Assembly: GCF_000938305.1 (NCBI RefSeq)
Contig: NZ_JYMT01000006.1
Location: forward strand, 186,001 to 250,000
DNA: 64,000 bases
DNA from: Bradyrhizobium sp. LTSP885
Lineage (GTDB): Bacteria > Pseudomonadota > Alphaproteobacteria > Rhizobiales > Xanthobacteraceae
Direction of reading: 5' to 3'
Positions within the stretch are counted from its first letter, which is position 1, and each line of letters opens with the position of its first letter. The translations under genes and the position numbers were made by a program. Shown here one piece after another: positions 17,287 to 26,561 of the stretch. The notes under the pieces were generated by a model, which saw only the letters and a program-made list of their open reading frames with translations, was not told the origin of the DNA and did no database searches.

Positions 17287-18252
17287 TCATTTCCGTGATT
17301 TGTCCACTTGAAACGCCCAATCAAGTGCTGCGGCGATTTCGCCGATCAACGTGGTCGCCTCAGGGACAACCTTTCCCATAGTGATGAAGCCATGGATCTG
17401 GCCACCAAAGCGGCGCGACCTGACGCGCACACCGGCCGCCAGAAGCCGCTTGAGATATGCCTCACCCTCATCATGCAGCGGGTCGAAGCCAGCGGTTGCG
17501 ACGAAGGCAGGAGCAACCCCTTTGAGGTCGGGCGTAAGTAGCGGCGAAACCCGCCAATCCCGACGATCCCTTTCGTCGCGAAGGTATTGTTTCTGAAACC
17601 AGCGCAGCCGATCGCGGGTCAGCGGCGGCTGATCGGCAAGCGTGGCCCACGAAGCATGTTCCGTGGAAAAATCGGTCGCAGGGTACGCAAGCACCTGGAG
17701 AGAAAGCCGCGGCCCTCCGGCATCTCGGGCCATCAGCGCAAGGGTCGCCGCAATATTGCCGCCGGCGCTGTCGCCGCCCACCGCTATCCGCGTTGTATCC
17801 AGCTTGAGGCTCGCGCCCTGGCTCGCCACAAACGTGAGCGCCGACCAGCCGTCGTCGATGGCGGCGGGAAAACGGTGTTCGGGCGCAAGGCGATAATCGA
17901 CCGCGATCACCGCGCAGCGCGCGACCGTCGCGATGGAGCGGCAAACGACGTCGTGCGTATCGAGGTCGCCTGATACCCAACCACCGGAATGGAAAAACAA
18001 AAATACCGGGAGGTCAGCGTCGAGGTCGGTCCCGGCACCGCGATACAGCCGCAACGGGATATGGCCGGCCAGGCCGGGCGCCTTGAGATCGTCGACGAAC
18101 GCGACCGCGGGCGGTTCTGGCGAAAGTGCCCGGCGTGAATTACGAAAATTCTCCCGCGCTTCGGCCGGCGTCAACGTGGCCTCGGAAACGGCCTTGGCCT
18201 TGCGCGCCGCTTCGACGATGCGTCGGGCGCTGGGATCGATGATGTCGTTCAT
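17287..18252 (-). CDS. Alpha/beta hydrolase, HSL-type esterase
   Basis: Carboxylesterase of the hormone-sensitive-lipase family, about 321 aa from the ATG at 18252. Oxyanion motif appears as FHSGGWVSGD (HSGG instead of HGGG), nucleophile elbow GDSAGGN, acid near GFDPLHDEG, and histidine in GQIHGF. The frame could start at 18312 with an ATGA overlap to the symporter, but the extra 20 residues do not look conserved. It follows the symporter directly and would hydrolyse an ester whose acid part is imported by it or produced for it. Confidence 0.88.
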   Translation of the reverse strand: MNDIIDPSARRIVEAARKAKAVSEATLTPAEARENFRNSRRALSPEPPAVAFVDDLKAPGLAGHIPLRLYRGAGTDLDADLPVFLFFHSGGWVSGDLDTHDVVCRSIATVARCAVIAVDYRLAPEHRFPAAIDDGWSALTFVASQGASLKLDTTRIAVGGDSAGGNIAATLALMARDAGGPRLSLQVLAYPATDFSTEHASWATLADQPPLTRDRLRWFQKQYLRDERDRRDWRVSPLLTPDLKGVAPAFVATAGFDPLHDEGEAYLKRLLAAGVRVRSRRFGGQIHGFITMGKVVPEATTLIGEIAAALDWAFQVDKSRK

Positions 18253-18308
18253 GAGTCTCACTCTCACTGCTGATGGGGTCGTGGAGGGGATCGACGCGGC
18301 AAACGTCG

Positions 18309-20195
18309 TCATCGCGGCACATCGAGGAGAGGCATGTCAGCGAGAGGCAAATCCACATCGGCACGTCCGTCGGAAGAAAACTCCAGCCTGTCCTTGCTGC
18401 TTTGTGCCGAGGTATCGAGCACTGACACCAGCCAGCACACGGCAAAAGCCAACGGCATGGTAAAGACGGTCGGCGGATCATACGGAAAGACCGCGACGGC
18501 ATTCCCAAGCACCTTGATCCATATCGCAGGCCCAAGGATCGTGAGCACCAACGAACCGCCGAGGCCCACGATCCCACCCGCGATCGCGCCGCGGGTCGTC
18601 AGTCCGCGCCAATACATCACCAGCAGCAATACGGGAAAGTTCGCGCTGGCGGCGATGCCGAAAGCGAGGCCGACCATATAAGCGATATTCTGCTGCTCGA
18701 ATCCGATGCCCAGCGCGACGGCAACAACGCCGATAGCGACCGTCGCGACACGCGAGACGAACATCTCGCGATTGTCGTCAGTCTTGCCGAGCCGGAAGAC
18801 ATTCGCATAGAGATCATGCGACACGGACGTCGCGGCCGAAAGCGTCAGTCCGGCCACGACCGCAAGAATGGTCGCAAATCCTACCGCGGAAATCAGCCCG
18901 AGCAGCCCTTCCCCACCCACGGCATGCGCGAGATGGAGAACAACCATATTGCCGCCCCCGATCACCGCACCGCTGCTGCCGACGTATGAGGGATCGCCCG
19001 AAATCAACGCGATCGCACCATAGCCCAGCACGATCGCGACAAGAGCGAAGGCGCTGACGAACAATGTCGCCCAGAACACCGAGCGGCGCGCTGCGGCGCC
19101 ATCCTTCACGGTGAAGAAACGCATGAGGACATGGGGCAGCCCGGCGGTTCCGAACATCAGGGCCAGTCCAAGGGAAAGCCCTGATACGGGATCCTTCACC
19201 ATGGCGACCGGCGCCAGAATCGCGCTTCCCCTGGAATCGACAGACACAGCCTTGCCCAACAGGGCGCCGAAATCGAAGCCGAATTGCGCAAGCGTCAGGA
19301 AGCTCACGATGCAGGCACTGCCCAGCAGCAGCACCGCCTTGGTGATCTGCACCCAGGTCGTCGCGACCATCCCGCCGAAGGTGACGTAGAGGATCATCAG
19401 GGCGCCGACGATGACAACCGCGAGGGTATAATCCAGGCCGAAAAGCAGCCGGATCAATTGGCCAGCGCCGACCATTTGCGCCAGCAGATAGACGGTCACG
19501 ACGATCAACGTCGAACACGCAGCAAATATCCGGGCCGGCCGTCTCGAAAGCCGATAAGCTACGACGTCGGCGAAAGTATATTTACCGAGATTGCGCAAAC
19601 GCTCCGCCACCAGAAAGACGACGATCGGCCAACCCACCACGAATCCCAGGGCATAGACGACGCCGTCGAAACCCGTCGTGTAGATGAAGGCCGTCAATCC
19701 CAGCAGCGCCGAGGCGGACAAATAGTCGCCGGCAAGAGCCAGCCCGTTTTGAAGCGGCGTGATGGTGCCGCCGGCGGAGTAGAAATCACTCGTGGAGCGC
19801 GTACGGCGGGCGGCCCAATAGGTGATGCCCAGTGAAAGAAGCAGGATGGCGAAGAACAAGAGCTTGGCGGTATCGTTTGCTGGCGCTCCCTGGGCGGCAT
19901 GGGCGCTCCCGGCATCCGAGAGAAACGCCGCTCCGGCAGTGAAAACTATGATCAGCCCCTGCAATGTGCTGGTCCTTAAAACGTAATATCCGGTCAAGCC
20001 CGCGCATGCGACAATGATGACAATCGCGAACACCATCGCCAGACTGACGGCCCCTTTGGCAAACAGAGGCGTCGCCAGAAGTTGCGGTTCGGCGATACCG
20101 GCGAGCAGGAAGCAAAAATAAAGTCCGCAGACGACCGCCGATAGTTGCCAGCCGAGGCGCACCTTGGAATTCCCGGTCTTGCTTTCGTTGTGCAT
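18309..20195 (-). CDS. DUF485-ActP fusion: cation/acetate-type symporter
   Basis: A sodium:solute symporter of 628 aa. Residues about 70 onward follow E. coli ActP almost without gaps (LGITYWAARRTRSTSDFYSAGG, QNGLALAGDYLSASALLG, VVGWPIVVFLVAERLRNLGKYTFADVVAYRL, MFGTAGLPHVLMRFFTV, VVAGLTLSAATSVSHDLYANVF). Residues about 14-75 (GWQLSAVVCGLYFCFLLAG ... GLTGYYVLR) resemble DUF485/YjcH, the small two-helix protein normally encoded separately upstream of actP. So the two are fused here, with an alanine-rich segment between. ATG at 20195 with GGGGG upstream; the frame opens earlier only from a TTG. Likely imports a short monocarboxylate. Confidence 0.88.
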   Translation of the reverse strand: MHNESKTGNSKVRLGWQLSAVVCGLYFCFLLAGIAEPQLLATPLFAKGAVSLAMVFAIVIIVACAGLTGYYVLRTSTLQGLIIVFTAGAAFLSDAGSAHAAQGAPANDTAKLLFFAILLLSLGITYWAARRTRSTSDFYSAGGTITPLQNGLALAGDYLSASALLGLTAFIYTTGFDGVVYALGFVVGWPIVVFLVAERLRNLGKYTFADVVAYRLSRRPARIFAACSTLIVVTVYLLAQMVGAGQLIRLLFGLDYTLAVVIVGALMILYVTFGGMVATTWVQITKAVLLLGSACIVSFLTLAQFGFDFGALLGKAVSVDSRGSAILAPVAMVKDPVSGLSLGLALMFGTAGLPHVLMRFFTVKDGAAARRSVFWATLFVSAFALVAIVLGYGAIALISGDPSYVGSSGAVIGGGNMVVLHLAHAVGGEGLLGLISAVGFATILAVVAGLTLSAATSVSHDLYANVFRLGKTDDNREMFVSRVATVAIGVVAVALGIGFEQQNIAYMVGLAFGIAASANFPVLLLVMYWRGLTTRGAIAGGIVGLGGSLVLTILGPAIWIKVLGNAVAVFPYDPPTVFTMPLAFAVCWLVSVLDTSAQSSKDRLEFSSDGRADVDLPLADMPLLDVPR

Positions 20196-20218
20196 GAATC
20201 CCCCGTCGTCACTAAATT

Positions 20219-21106
20219 TCAAGCGAACTGCCAGCTGTATCCGCTACCGCGGCGACGAATCCGCCCCGCGGAGTTTTCGGGAAAGTGAGAACTGAAAAGC
20301 AGAGCGTCGTTGTCGGCCGCGAATTGGAGCGCCCACATGCGTGATTTTTGCGCGTCTTCCGGTGAGGCACAGAAGACCGAGCTCCACGCCGGCTGATAGA
20401 CCTGTATCGGATGATGCATCACGTCGCCGGCGAAGAACGCAGTCTCGCCACGCGAGGACATGCTGACGGACCAATGATCGATGCTGTGACCGGGCGTGGG
20501 ATGCAGCACGAGGTTGTCGATGAATGCCGACTGCCCTGGATCAACGAGCCTGGCTTGTCCGGCCGCAACGACCGGCTCTACGCTGTCCTCGAAGAAGCCT
20601 CGGGGATCGGCGCCGGACTGCGATAGCACGTTAAGCGCTTCGTACTCGATCCCTGAGAAGACGTATTGAGCGTTGCGAAAGGTCGGCACCCACCGCCCCT
20701 CGACAAGTTGCGTATTCCAGCCGACGTGGTCGGTGTGAAGGTGCGTCAGCAGAACGAAGTCGATGTCGTCAGATGAAGCACCCGCCTCCTGAAGACGAGC
20801 CAGGAACGGCGTCCTCAACTGATGGAACATAGGACTCGGGCGGAGTTTGTCGTTGCCGATACCGGTATCGACCAGAATCGTGTGCCTGGCCGACCTGACC
20901 AGCCAAGCATGGGTGCTGAGGATCACGCGCCGACCGGCCTCATCGAGAGAGCCCGGCATCAGCGAATTCAGGTGCTCTTGAACCTGTTCGGCATCCCAGC
21001 GAGGCAATAGAGCCTGCGGCGCGAACCCCGACAGTACCGTCTCGGGAATGCGAGAGATCGTGAGATCTCCAACCTGGAATGTCTGCACCGTCGTCGGATC
21101 GTTCAT
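20219..21106 (-). CDS. MBL-fold metallo-hydrolase
   Basis: Metallo-beta-lactamase superfamily hydrolase, 295 aa. The dinuclear zinc motif is LLTHLHTDHVGW, further ligands in HPTPGHSIDHWS and FAGDVMHHP, and the late histidine in LFSSHFPE. The N-terminal AWLVRSARHTILVDTGIG is typical of the lactonase-like/AttM-like branch. The ATG at 21106 gives the standard length; upstream codons cover the promoter. It precedes the symporter and esterase genes and is divergent from the TetR gene. Together they suggest hydrolysis of a lactone or ester followed by uptake. Confidence 0.87.
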   Translation of the reverse strand: MNDPTTVQTFQVGDLTISRIPETVLSGFAPQALLPRWDAEQVQEHLNSLMPGSLDEAGRRVILSTHAWLVRSARHTILVDTGIGNDKLRPSPMFHQLRTPFLARLQEAGASSDDIDFVLLTHLHTDHVGWNTQLVEGRWVPTFRNAQYVFSGIEYEALNVLSQSGADPRGFFEDSVEPVVAAGQARLVDPGQSAFIDNLVLHPTPGHSIDHWSVSMSSRGETAFFAGDVMHHPIQVYQPAWSSVFCASPEDAQKSRMWALQFAADNDALLFSSHFPENSAGRIRRRGSGYSWQFA

Positions 21107-21126
21107 GACAGCCTTGCTCAATTTAT

Positions 21127-21141
21127 ACTTTACAGTACAGT
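21127..21141 (+). promoter_or_regulatory. Putative TetR operator, MBL side
   Basis: ACTTTACAGTACAGT lies about 20 bases before the MBL gene start. It shares the pattern ACTTTAC, three variable bases, then xxAGT with the site at 21273 read on the other strand. Confidence 0.45.
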
Positions 21142-21272
21142 CTAATTTTGGCGATGGCAATAGGTATTTCTTTGCAGCAGATCAATGAAACCAGGCTATC
21201 CGGGCTGATAGTTGAGCTAGAACGGCATCTCGTCAAACTCACAGGGATGCCCGAAAGCTCGAACCGCTATAT

Positions 21273-21287
21273 ACTTGATCGTAAAGT
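21273..21287 (-). promoter_or_regulatory. Putative TetR operator, TetR side
   Basis: ACTTGATCGTAAAGT, an imperfect palindrome with ACTT/AAGT ends, 34 bases before the TetR start. Its reverse complement ACTTTACGATCAAGT matches the other site. One operator per divergent promoter fits autoregulation. Confidence 0.5.
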
Positions 21288-21320
21288 CAATTTAAACCCC
21301 GACGCGGAACGGAATGGCAC

Positions 21321-22001
21321 GTGAAGGCAAGCACCGTATCGTCCGCACGACGCGCCCGTCGTCCGTCAGGTAAGTCGTCCGCTGATGCAATTCTCATCGG
21401 CGCAAAGCGGCTTTTCTTGGCGGAAGGCTATGATGGCGTAAATCTGGAGCGTATCGCGGAGGCCGCCGGCGTCTCCCGTCAAACGGTTTACAATCAGTTT
21501 GGAAGCAAAGAAGCCGTCTTTCGTTCCATGATCGAATTTCACTGGGCGAGCATCAACAGGGACGATATCTTTTCTAATCTGCACAAGGCCCGCGTCCTGG
21601 AGAATCCAAAGGCTATCTTAAATCGCTTTGCGGATGCGATTTTCCGATTCGTCTCTGACACCGATCAGATCGCTTTTACGCGTCTCGTCATTTCGGAATC
21701 CAGAAGGCTTCCATGGATCGGGCAGGAGTTTTACCGTCTTGGCAAACAGCCCCTCCTCCGGGCCTTCGTCGTATGTATCGAGAAGATGATCGAGGATCGA
21801 CAATTATCGTGCCAGAATCCTGAACTCGCGGCCCATCAGTTCCTAGGGCTGATCCAGGAATTTATCATTTGGCCAAGGGTCATGGCGATCGGGCCTGCGA
21901 TCCTCGAAATACCGCCGGATAAAGTAGTTATCGAAGAAGCAATCCGAATGTTCCTCGGCCGGTATAGGGTCGACCGGGATATCACACCTTTCAGGCCGTA
22001 G
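21321..22001 (+). CDS. TetR-family transcriptional regulator
   Basis: 226 aa from a GTG start. An arginine-rich N-terminal arm is followed by the TetR HTH (AKRLFLAEGYDGVNLERIAEAAGVSRQTVYNQFGSKEAVFRSMI). The C-terminal helical domain contains FVSDTDQIAFTRLVISESRRLPWIG, a form seen in AcrR-like regulators. Divergent from the MBL-fold gene; probably represses that operon and itself. The ligand is unknown. Confidence 0.92.
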   Translation: MKASTVSSARRARRPSGKSSADAILIGAKRLFLAEGYDGVNLERIAEAAGVSRQTVYNQFGSKEAVFRSMIEFHWASINRDDIFSNLHKARVLENPKAILNRFADAIFRFVSDTDQIAFTRLVISESRRLPWIGQEFYRLGKQPLLRAFVVCIEKMIEDRQLSCQNPELAAHQFLGLIQEFIIWPRVMAIGPAILEIPPDKVVIEEAIRMFLGRYRVDRDITPFRP

Positions 22002-22292
22002 TGAGCTCCACTAAGCGAACTTCCATCGCATTAGACGCGTCTCTGTTGCTATTAGAGATCGATCGGAGAAACTCCGAAGGTTCCGGCAAGCCATATCAAG
22101 TTTGTTGATGCCATTGCGCATTGGGCATGCGCGTTTACGCGATGTTCGCCCTTGGGGAGCCTAGAGCGATGGGCCGCAAAGAGCTGTCCGCATCCCGGCC
22201 GTAGCAGCAAGCGACGCCACGGCAGTGGTATCATTGACCAGTTCTCTGTCTTTCTGCTCGGCACGACAAACTCGGGCTGGTTTCCGAATGTC

Positions 22293-23330
22293 TCAGGCGG
22301 ATTCGCGCATGATCAACTTGGCTTCGAGGAGCGTGGCCTCCGCGCGCTCCGTCTTAGCCGCCGTTTCGTCCTCCTCCTGTATTTCTTGCAGCAATATATC
22401 CAGGCTCGTGCGCGCGATCTGCGCATAGTCCTGAGAAACTGTCGTCAAGGCTGGACAGGCATATCGGCTTAGTGGATGGTCGTCATGACCGGCGATCCGC
22501 AGGTCGCAATCGTTTTCCCGTCCGATCCGCATTCCGCGCTGATAAGCGGCCGCCATCGCGCCGAACGCGATTCGGTCGTTCGCGCAGAGCACGGTCCGCG
22601 TCGGAAATCCCGCGCCGTCCAGGATCTTGTTCGTCTCTTCAAAACCGATGGCTTCGAACTCCCAGCTTCGCGCCGAGATTTCGAGCACGATCGGTGCCTT
22701 TCCGAGACGCTGCATGCTTGCAATGTAAGCGTCCTTGCGTTCGATCGCGTTGCGATTGACCGGCGGCATATCCAGGTAGCATGGGGATTCCCCGGTTCGG
22801 CATAAATACGCGACCATCAAAGAGACACTCTGAAGATTATCCGTGCCTACGAACGGTGTTTCGTGCCCGACCCGCGAATCCATGAAGACAAGCGGCATCC
22901 TGTCGCGAAGACTGTCGATCAGGCCAGGATCCGATTCAAAACCCAACGGCGCCATCACGGCGCCTGAAAGCTTAAGCGCGAGAAGTGTCTGAACAGCCTT
23001 CTCTTCCAACTGTCTGTCTCCCTGAGAGCTCAGCACGATGGCCCAATACCCTTCCTGCAACGCCCGTGTCTCGATTTGCTGAACGAGACCAGCGTAGAAA
23101 GGGTCCGATATGTGCGGAACGATCACGCCGATGTTCTTCGGTCGCCGTCGATTTAAATTCACGGCAAATAAGTTCGGCCTGTAGTCGAACTCCCGGAGCG
23201 CACGCTCAATCTGTCCGCGCGTCGTCTGGCGTACGCTGCTGGGATCATTAAAATATTTGGAGACTGTCGGACGAGAAATGCCGCTGGCCCGTGCAAAGTC
23301 TTCCATATTGCGAATCTTTCTTTCGCTCAT
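22293..23330 (-). CDS. LacI-family regulator (module A)
   Basis: 345 aa. HTH NMEDFARASGISRPTVSKYFNDPSSVRQTT and hinge helix ALREFDYRPNLFAVNLNRR are followed by a periplasmic-binding-like sugar domain (IGVIVPHISDPFYAGLVQQIE, FVGTDNLQSVSLMVAYL, TVLCANDRIAFGAMAA, IAGHDDHPLSRYACPALTTVSQDY). It is a close paralogue of the regulator at 60137, down to its C-terminal LLEAKLIMRESA. Divergent from the kbaZ-zwf-edd-eda operon, which it probably represses in the absence of a polyol or sugar. The 290 bases between it and the TetR gene (22002-22292) show no recognisable gene. Confidence 0.92.
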   Translation of the reverse strand: MSERKIRNMEDFARASGISRPTVSKYFNDPSSVRQTTRGQIERALREFDYRPNLFAVNLNRRRPKNIGVIVPHISDPFYAGLVQQIETRALQEGYWAIVLSSQGDRQLEEKAVQTLLALKLSGAVMAPLGFESDPGLIDSLRDRMPLVFMDSRVGHETPFVGTDNLQSVSLMVAYLCRTGESPCYLDMPPVNRNAIERKDAYIASMQRLGKAPIVLEISARSWEFEAIGFEETNKILDGAGFPTRTVLCANDRIAFGAMAAAYQRGMRIGRENDCDLRIAGHDDHPLSRYACPALTTVSQDYAQIARTSLDILLQEIQEEDETAAKTERAEATLLEAKLIMRESA

Positions 23331-23430
23331 CGATCCCTATCCAGAGTTGTGTGAGGTTGCCCCGGGGGCGGCTCCTCTCCCAGAGGCCCATTCACCATAA
23401 ACAGAATCTCGTGATTGGAAAGCTTACCTG

Positions 23431-23446
23431 TTACATGCGCAAATAA
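23431..23446. promoter_or_regulatory. LacI-type operator candidate 1 (module A)
   Basis: TTACATGCGCAAATAA: imperfect dyad centred on TGCGCA, about 100 bases before the LacI start. It shares the CRTNYGYAAA pattern with sites at 23517, 59943 and 59965. Confidence 0.45.
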
Positions 23447-23516
23447 TAAAAGTTGACATGTAAAGATAGTCGTAACGCACGGCCCCGTAAGTAAAGGTAT
23501 ACGTAATTATAAAATA

Positions 23517-23530
23517 TTACGTGCGCAAAG
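23517..23530. promoter_or_regulatory. LacI-type operator candidate 2 (module A)
   Basis: TTACGTGCGCAAAG repeats the element at 23431 with one change in the first ten bases. Two copies 86 bases apart in a divergent, AT-rich promoter region fit a looping LacI-type regulator. Confidence 0.45.
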
Positions 23531-23605
23531 TTTATATTGACATTGTGTATTATATTAACTTACCATAAGATAACAATTGGCGCCGCGCCTAACGGTTGCC
23601 CACAG

Positions 23606-23702
23606 CGCCAAGGGGTGGATCATCGATATGGCGAGACAAGCCGAGCGGCGCGGCGAGCCCGTTGGTCGACATCTACTGCGCCTCCAAGGCATCGCTCACG
23701 AC
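23606..23702 (+). pseudogene. Fragment of a polyol dehydrogenase (SDR) before kbaZ
   Basis: One frame reads GWIIDMARQAERRGEP and, after a frameshift, the next reads LVDIYCASKASLT. Together they match the SDR segment around the catalytic YxxxK (compare IINMASQAGRRGE and VYCASKAAVIS in the intact gene at 53817). About 32 residues survive; start and end are gone. It lies where a sorbitol-dehydrogenase gene would be expected in the kbaZ operon. Confidence 0.6.
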
Positions 23703-23776
23703 TCGGCTGGACTGGAGGGGGCTTCCACGCGCGCCGAACTCGGCAACTTTCTCGATCATGACACCGGAGTCGTCGC

Positions 23777-25060
23777 ATGAGCACTCGATTCCTTCGTGAC
23801 CTTCCCGGTCGGCACGCAGCTGGAGACCCTGTCGGCATCACCTCGGTCTGTTCGGCGCATCCACTCGTCATCGAAGCCGCTTTGCGCCAAGGGCTCGACG
23901 AGGACGGCCCCGTCCTGATCGAGGCCACCTGCAACCAGGTCAACCAGGAGGGCGGCTACACCGGGATGACTCCGGTCGACTTCCGCAAATTCGTGACGGG
24001 GATCGCCGACAGGATCGGGTTCGACGCCGCGCGTCTGATACTCGGCGGCGACCATTTGGGTCCCAACCCCTGGAAACACCTGCCTCCCGAACTCGCGCTC
24101 GGCCGGGCAGAAGCGATGGTCGATGCCTACGTCAAGGCCGGCTTCACCAAAATACATCTCGACACCAGCATGGGCTGCGCCGACGAGAGCGAAGCACTGC
24201 CTGACGAGATGACCGCGACGCGCGCGGCGCGGCTCGCCAAAGTTTCCGAGGCTGCTGCAGCGGGGGCCGACTTCGATGCGCCGGTCTACATCGTCGGCAC
24301 CGAGGTGCCGATTCCCGGCGGCGCCACGGAAGCGCTCGACCACCTCGAGGTCACACACAGAGATGCGGCGGTGAAGACCGTCGACGTCCATCGCCAAGCC
24401 TTTCACGATCTCGGGCTCGAGGGCGCCTTCGAGCGCGCGATCGGGGTGGTCGTCCAGCCCGGGGTGGAGTTCGGCAACGAGAACGTGGCCGTCTATCAGC
24501 GCGACAAGGCGCGGGAACTCAGCACTGCGCTGAAGGAGATCCCGCAATTCGTCTTCGAGGCGCATTCGACCGACTATCAACCGCCGGAGGCACTCGCCCG
24601 ATTGGTCGAGGACGGCTTCGCGATTCTGAAGGTCGGGCCCGGCGTCACCTTCGCGTTGCGCGAAGCTTTCTATGGGCTCGACCACATAGCGGCCGTGCTC
24701 GAGCCCATCCCGGAAGATCAGACGCTCCGCGGTACCATGGAGCGTCTGATGCTGCGGGATCCGAAGCACTGGGGCAAATATTATCACGGCGGCGTCGACG
24801 AGCTGCGCGTTCAACGACACTTCAGCTACTCCGATCGAATTCGCTACTACTGGCCCCACGCGGAAGCAGCCGCTGCCGTCGACGCGCTCTTCGCCCGCCT
24901 CGACGGGCGCGTCATTCCGGAGACTCTGGTCAGCCAGTATCTCGGCACCCTCTATCCGGCGGTCGCCGCTGGCAGGGTGGCGGCCAGCGCCCCCAAGCTC
25001 GCCGTTGCCGCCGTTCGCCGAGTTCTGTCGGTCTATGGCGCGGCGGCGCGGCCAGTCTGA
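23777..25060 (+). CDS. kbaZ: KbaZ/GatZ-family protein (tagatose-phosphate metabolism)
   Basis: 427 aa, COG4573. Recognisable segments: CSAHPLVIEAALRQG, IEATCNQVNQEGGYTGMTP, LILGGDHLGPNPWKHLP, AGFTKIHLDTSMGCADE, YIVGTEVPIPGGATE and LKVGPGVTFALREAFYGLD, with conserved His, Asp and Cys residues. In enterobacteria this protein is described as the non-catalytic partner of tagatose-bisphosphate aldolase. In Agrobacterium polyol pathways a family member acts as D-tagatose-6-phosphate 4-epimerase, giving fructose-6-phosphate. No KbaY/GatY partner is present here, so the epimerase role is favoured, feeding zwf directly downstream. GGAG precedes the ATG. A decayed second copy lies at 52700. Confidence 0.9.
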   Translation: MSTRFLRDLPGRHAAGDPVGITSVCSAHPLVIEAALRQGLDEDGPVLIEATCNQVNQEGGYTGMTPVDFRKFVTGIADRIGFDAARLILGGDHLGPNPWKHLPPELALGRAEAMVDAYVKAGFTKIHLDTSMGCADESEALPDEMTATRAARLAKVSEAAAAGADFDAPVYIVGTEVPIPGGATEALDHLEVTHRDAAVKTVDVHRQAFHDLGLEGAFERAIGVVVQPGVEFGNENVAVYQRDKARELSTALKEIPQFVFEAHSTDYQPPEALARLVEDGFAILKVGPGVTFALREAFYGLDHIAAVLEPIPEDQTLRGTMERLMLRDPKHWGKYYHGGVDELRVQRHFSYSDRIRYYWPHAEAAAAVDALFARLDGRVIPETLVSQYLGTLYPAVAAGRVAASAPKLAVAAVRRVLSVYGAAARPV

Positions 25061-25076
25061 CGGGCGGCGCGGCGCT

Positions 25077-26561
25077 ATGACGAGTCGCACCATCGTGACC
25101 GATCCCTTCGACTACGTCGTCTTTGGTGGTACCGGCGATCTCACCCGCCGTAAGCTACTGCCGGCACTCTACCAGCGCGAGCTGGCCGGCCAGTTGCCGT
25201 CCTCGGCGCGGATCATCGCCGTATCCCATCGGCCAGCCACCACAGAGACCTACCGGCAGGAGATTGGGTCGGCGCTTACGTGCACCTTCCCAGTGACGGA
25301 GCAGTCTTCGCAAGCGCTCCATCGCTTTCTCGCACGGCTCTCTTACATCGCAGCCGATGCCTTGAGCGAAGAGGGCTGGGGTGCGCTCGCCGATACGCTG
25401 CAGCCCCGCGCCGATTGCATCCGCGCCTTCTACCTCGCGACCGCGCCCGATCTCTTCGGACCGATCTGCAACCGCATCGGAGCGAACCGGCTGATCACGG
25501 AGCGCAGCCGGTTGGTCGTCGAGAAGCCGTTCGGCAAGGACCTTGCTTCGGCGCGGGTGTTGAACGACGCGATCGGGCGGATCTTCGCCGAACAGCAGAT
25601 CTACCGGATCGATCACTATCTCGGCAAAGAGACCGTGCAGAACCTTCTGGCCCTGCGCTTTGCCAACGCACTATTCGAGCCGCTCTGGAACGCCCAGCAT
25701 ATCGATCATGTCCAGATCACCGTCGCCGAGAGTCTCGGCGTCGAGGGGCGGGCCAGCTACTACGACACGGCCGGTGCCATGCGTGACATGGTGCAGAACC
25801 ATATTTTGCAACTGCTCTGCTTGGTCGCGATGGAGCCACGCAGCTCCAGCGATGCCGATGCGCTCCGCGATGAGAAGCTCAAGGTCCTAAAGGCACTGAA
25901 GCCGATCGACGGCAGCGCGGCGCACATGCTGGTAATTCGGGGCCAATATCGGGCCGGGATGGCGGGGGGCGCGCCCGTGCGAGGCTATCTCGACGAACTC
26001 GACCCACAGCCGCGGCCGAGCAGCACAGAGACCTTCGTCGCGCTGAAGGCCGAGATCGCCAATTGGCGATGGGCGGGTGTCCCGTTCTATCTGCGCACTG
26101 GCAAGCGGTTGCCGGGGCGGGTGTCTGAGATCGTCATCTCCTTTCGGGGCATCCCGCATTCCGTCTTCGACGACAAGGCTGGGCCGATCTCGCCCAATCG
26201 CCTCGTCATTCGCCTACAGCCGGACGAGGGCGTCAAGCTTTGGCTGATGATCAAGGATCCGGGCCCCGGAGGCATTCGTCTGCAGCACGTCCCTCTGGAT
26301 ATGAGCTTCGCCGCGACCTTCGGCGCGCGGTCCCCGGAGGCCTATGAGCGGCTGTTGCTCGACGTCGTTCGCGGCGACCAGACGCTGTTCATGCGCCGGG
26401 ACGAGATCGAGGCGGCTTGGGCCTGGGTAGATCCGATCCTCGCCGCCTGGCACGAGATCGATGACCCGCCGCGTCCCTATCAGGCTGGCACATGGGGACC
26501 CTCGGCCGCCATCGCGCTGATCGAGCGGGATGGCCGGACTTGGCTGGAAGGCGTCGCATGA
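25077..26561 (+). CDS. zwf: Glucose-6-phosphate 1-dehydrogenase
   Basis: Oxidises glucose-6-phosphate to 6-phosphogluconolactone with NADP or NAD. 494 aa from the ATG at 25077, 16 bases after kbaZ. Nucleotide loop GGTGDLTRRKL (residues about 16-26), VEKPFGKDLASA, substrate/catalytic motif RIDHYLGKE, and FYLRTGKRL are all present. An earlier start would overlap kbaZ by 50 bases and adds an arginine-rich piece, so it was rejected. Its stop overlaps an ATG (ATGA at 26558) that would have begun a pgl gene, now a relic. Confidence 0.95.
   Translation: MTSRTIVTDPFDYVVFGGTGDLTRRKLLPALYQRELAGQLPSSARIIAVSHRPATTETYRQEIGSALTCTFPVTEQSSQALHRFLARLSYIAADALSEEGWGALADTLQPRADCIRAFYLATAPDLFGPICNRIGANRLITERSRLVVEKPFGKDLASARVLNDAIGRIFAEQQIYRIDHYLGKETVQNLLALRFANALFEPLWNAQHIDHVQITVAESLGVEGRASYYDTAGAMRDMVQNHILQLLCLVAMEPRSSSDADALRDEKLKVLKALKPIDGSAAHMLVIRGQYRAGMAGGAPVRGYLDELDPQPRPSSTETFVALKAEIANWRWAGVPFYLRTGKRLPGRVSEIVISFRGIPHSVFDDKAGPISPNRLVIRLQPDEGVKLWLMIKDPGPGGIRLQHVPLDMSFAATFGARSPEAYERLLLDVVRGDQTLFMRRDEIEAAWAWVDPILAAWHEIDDPPRPYQAGTWGPSAAIALIERDGRTWLEGVA

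Noticed and set aside
23756..25093. 445-codon minus-strand open frame
   Set aside because: Antisense to kbaZ, which has clear family motifs on the plus strand.
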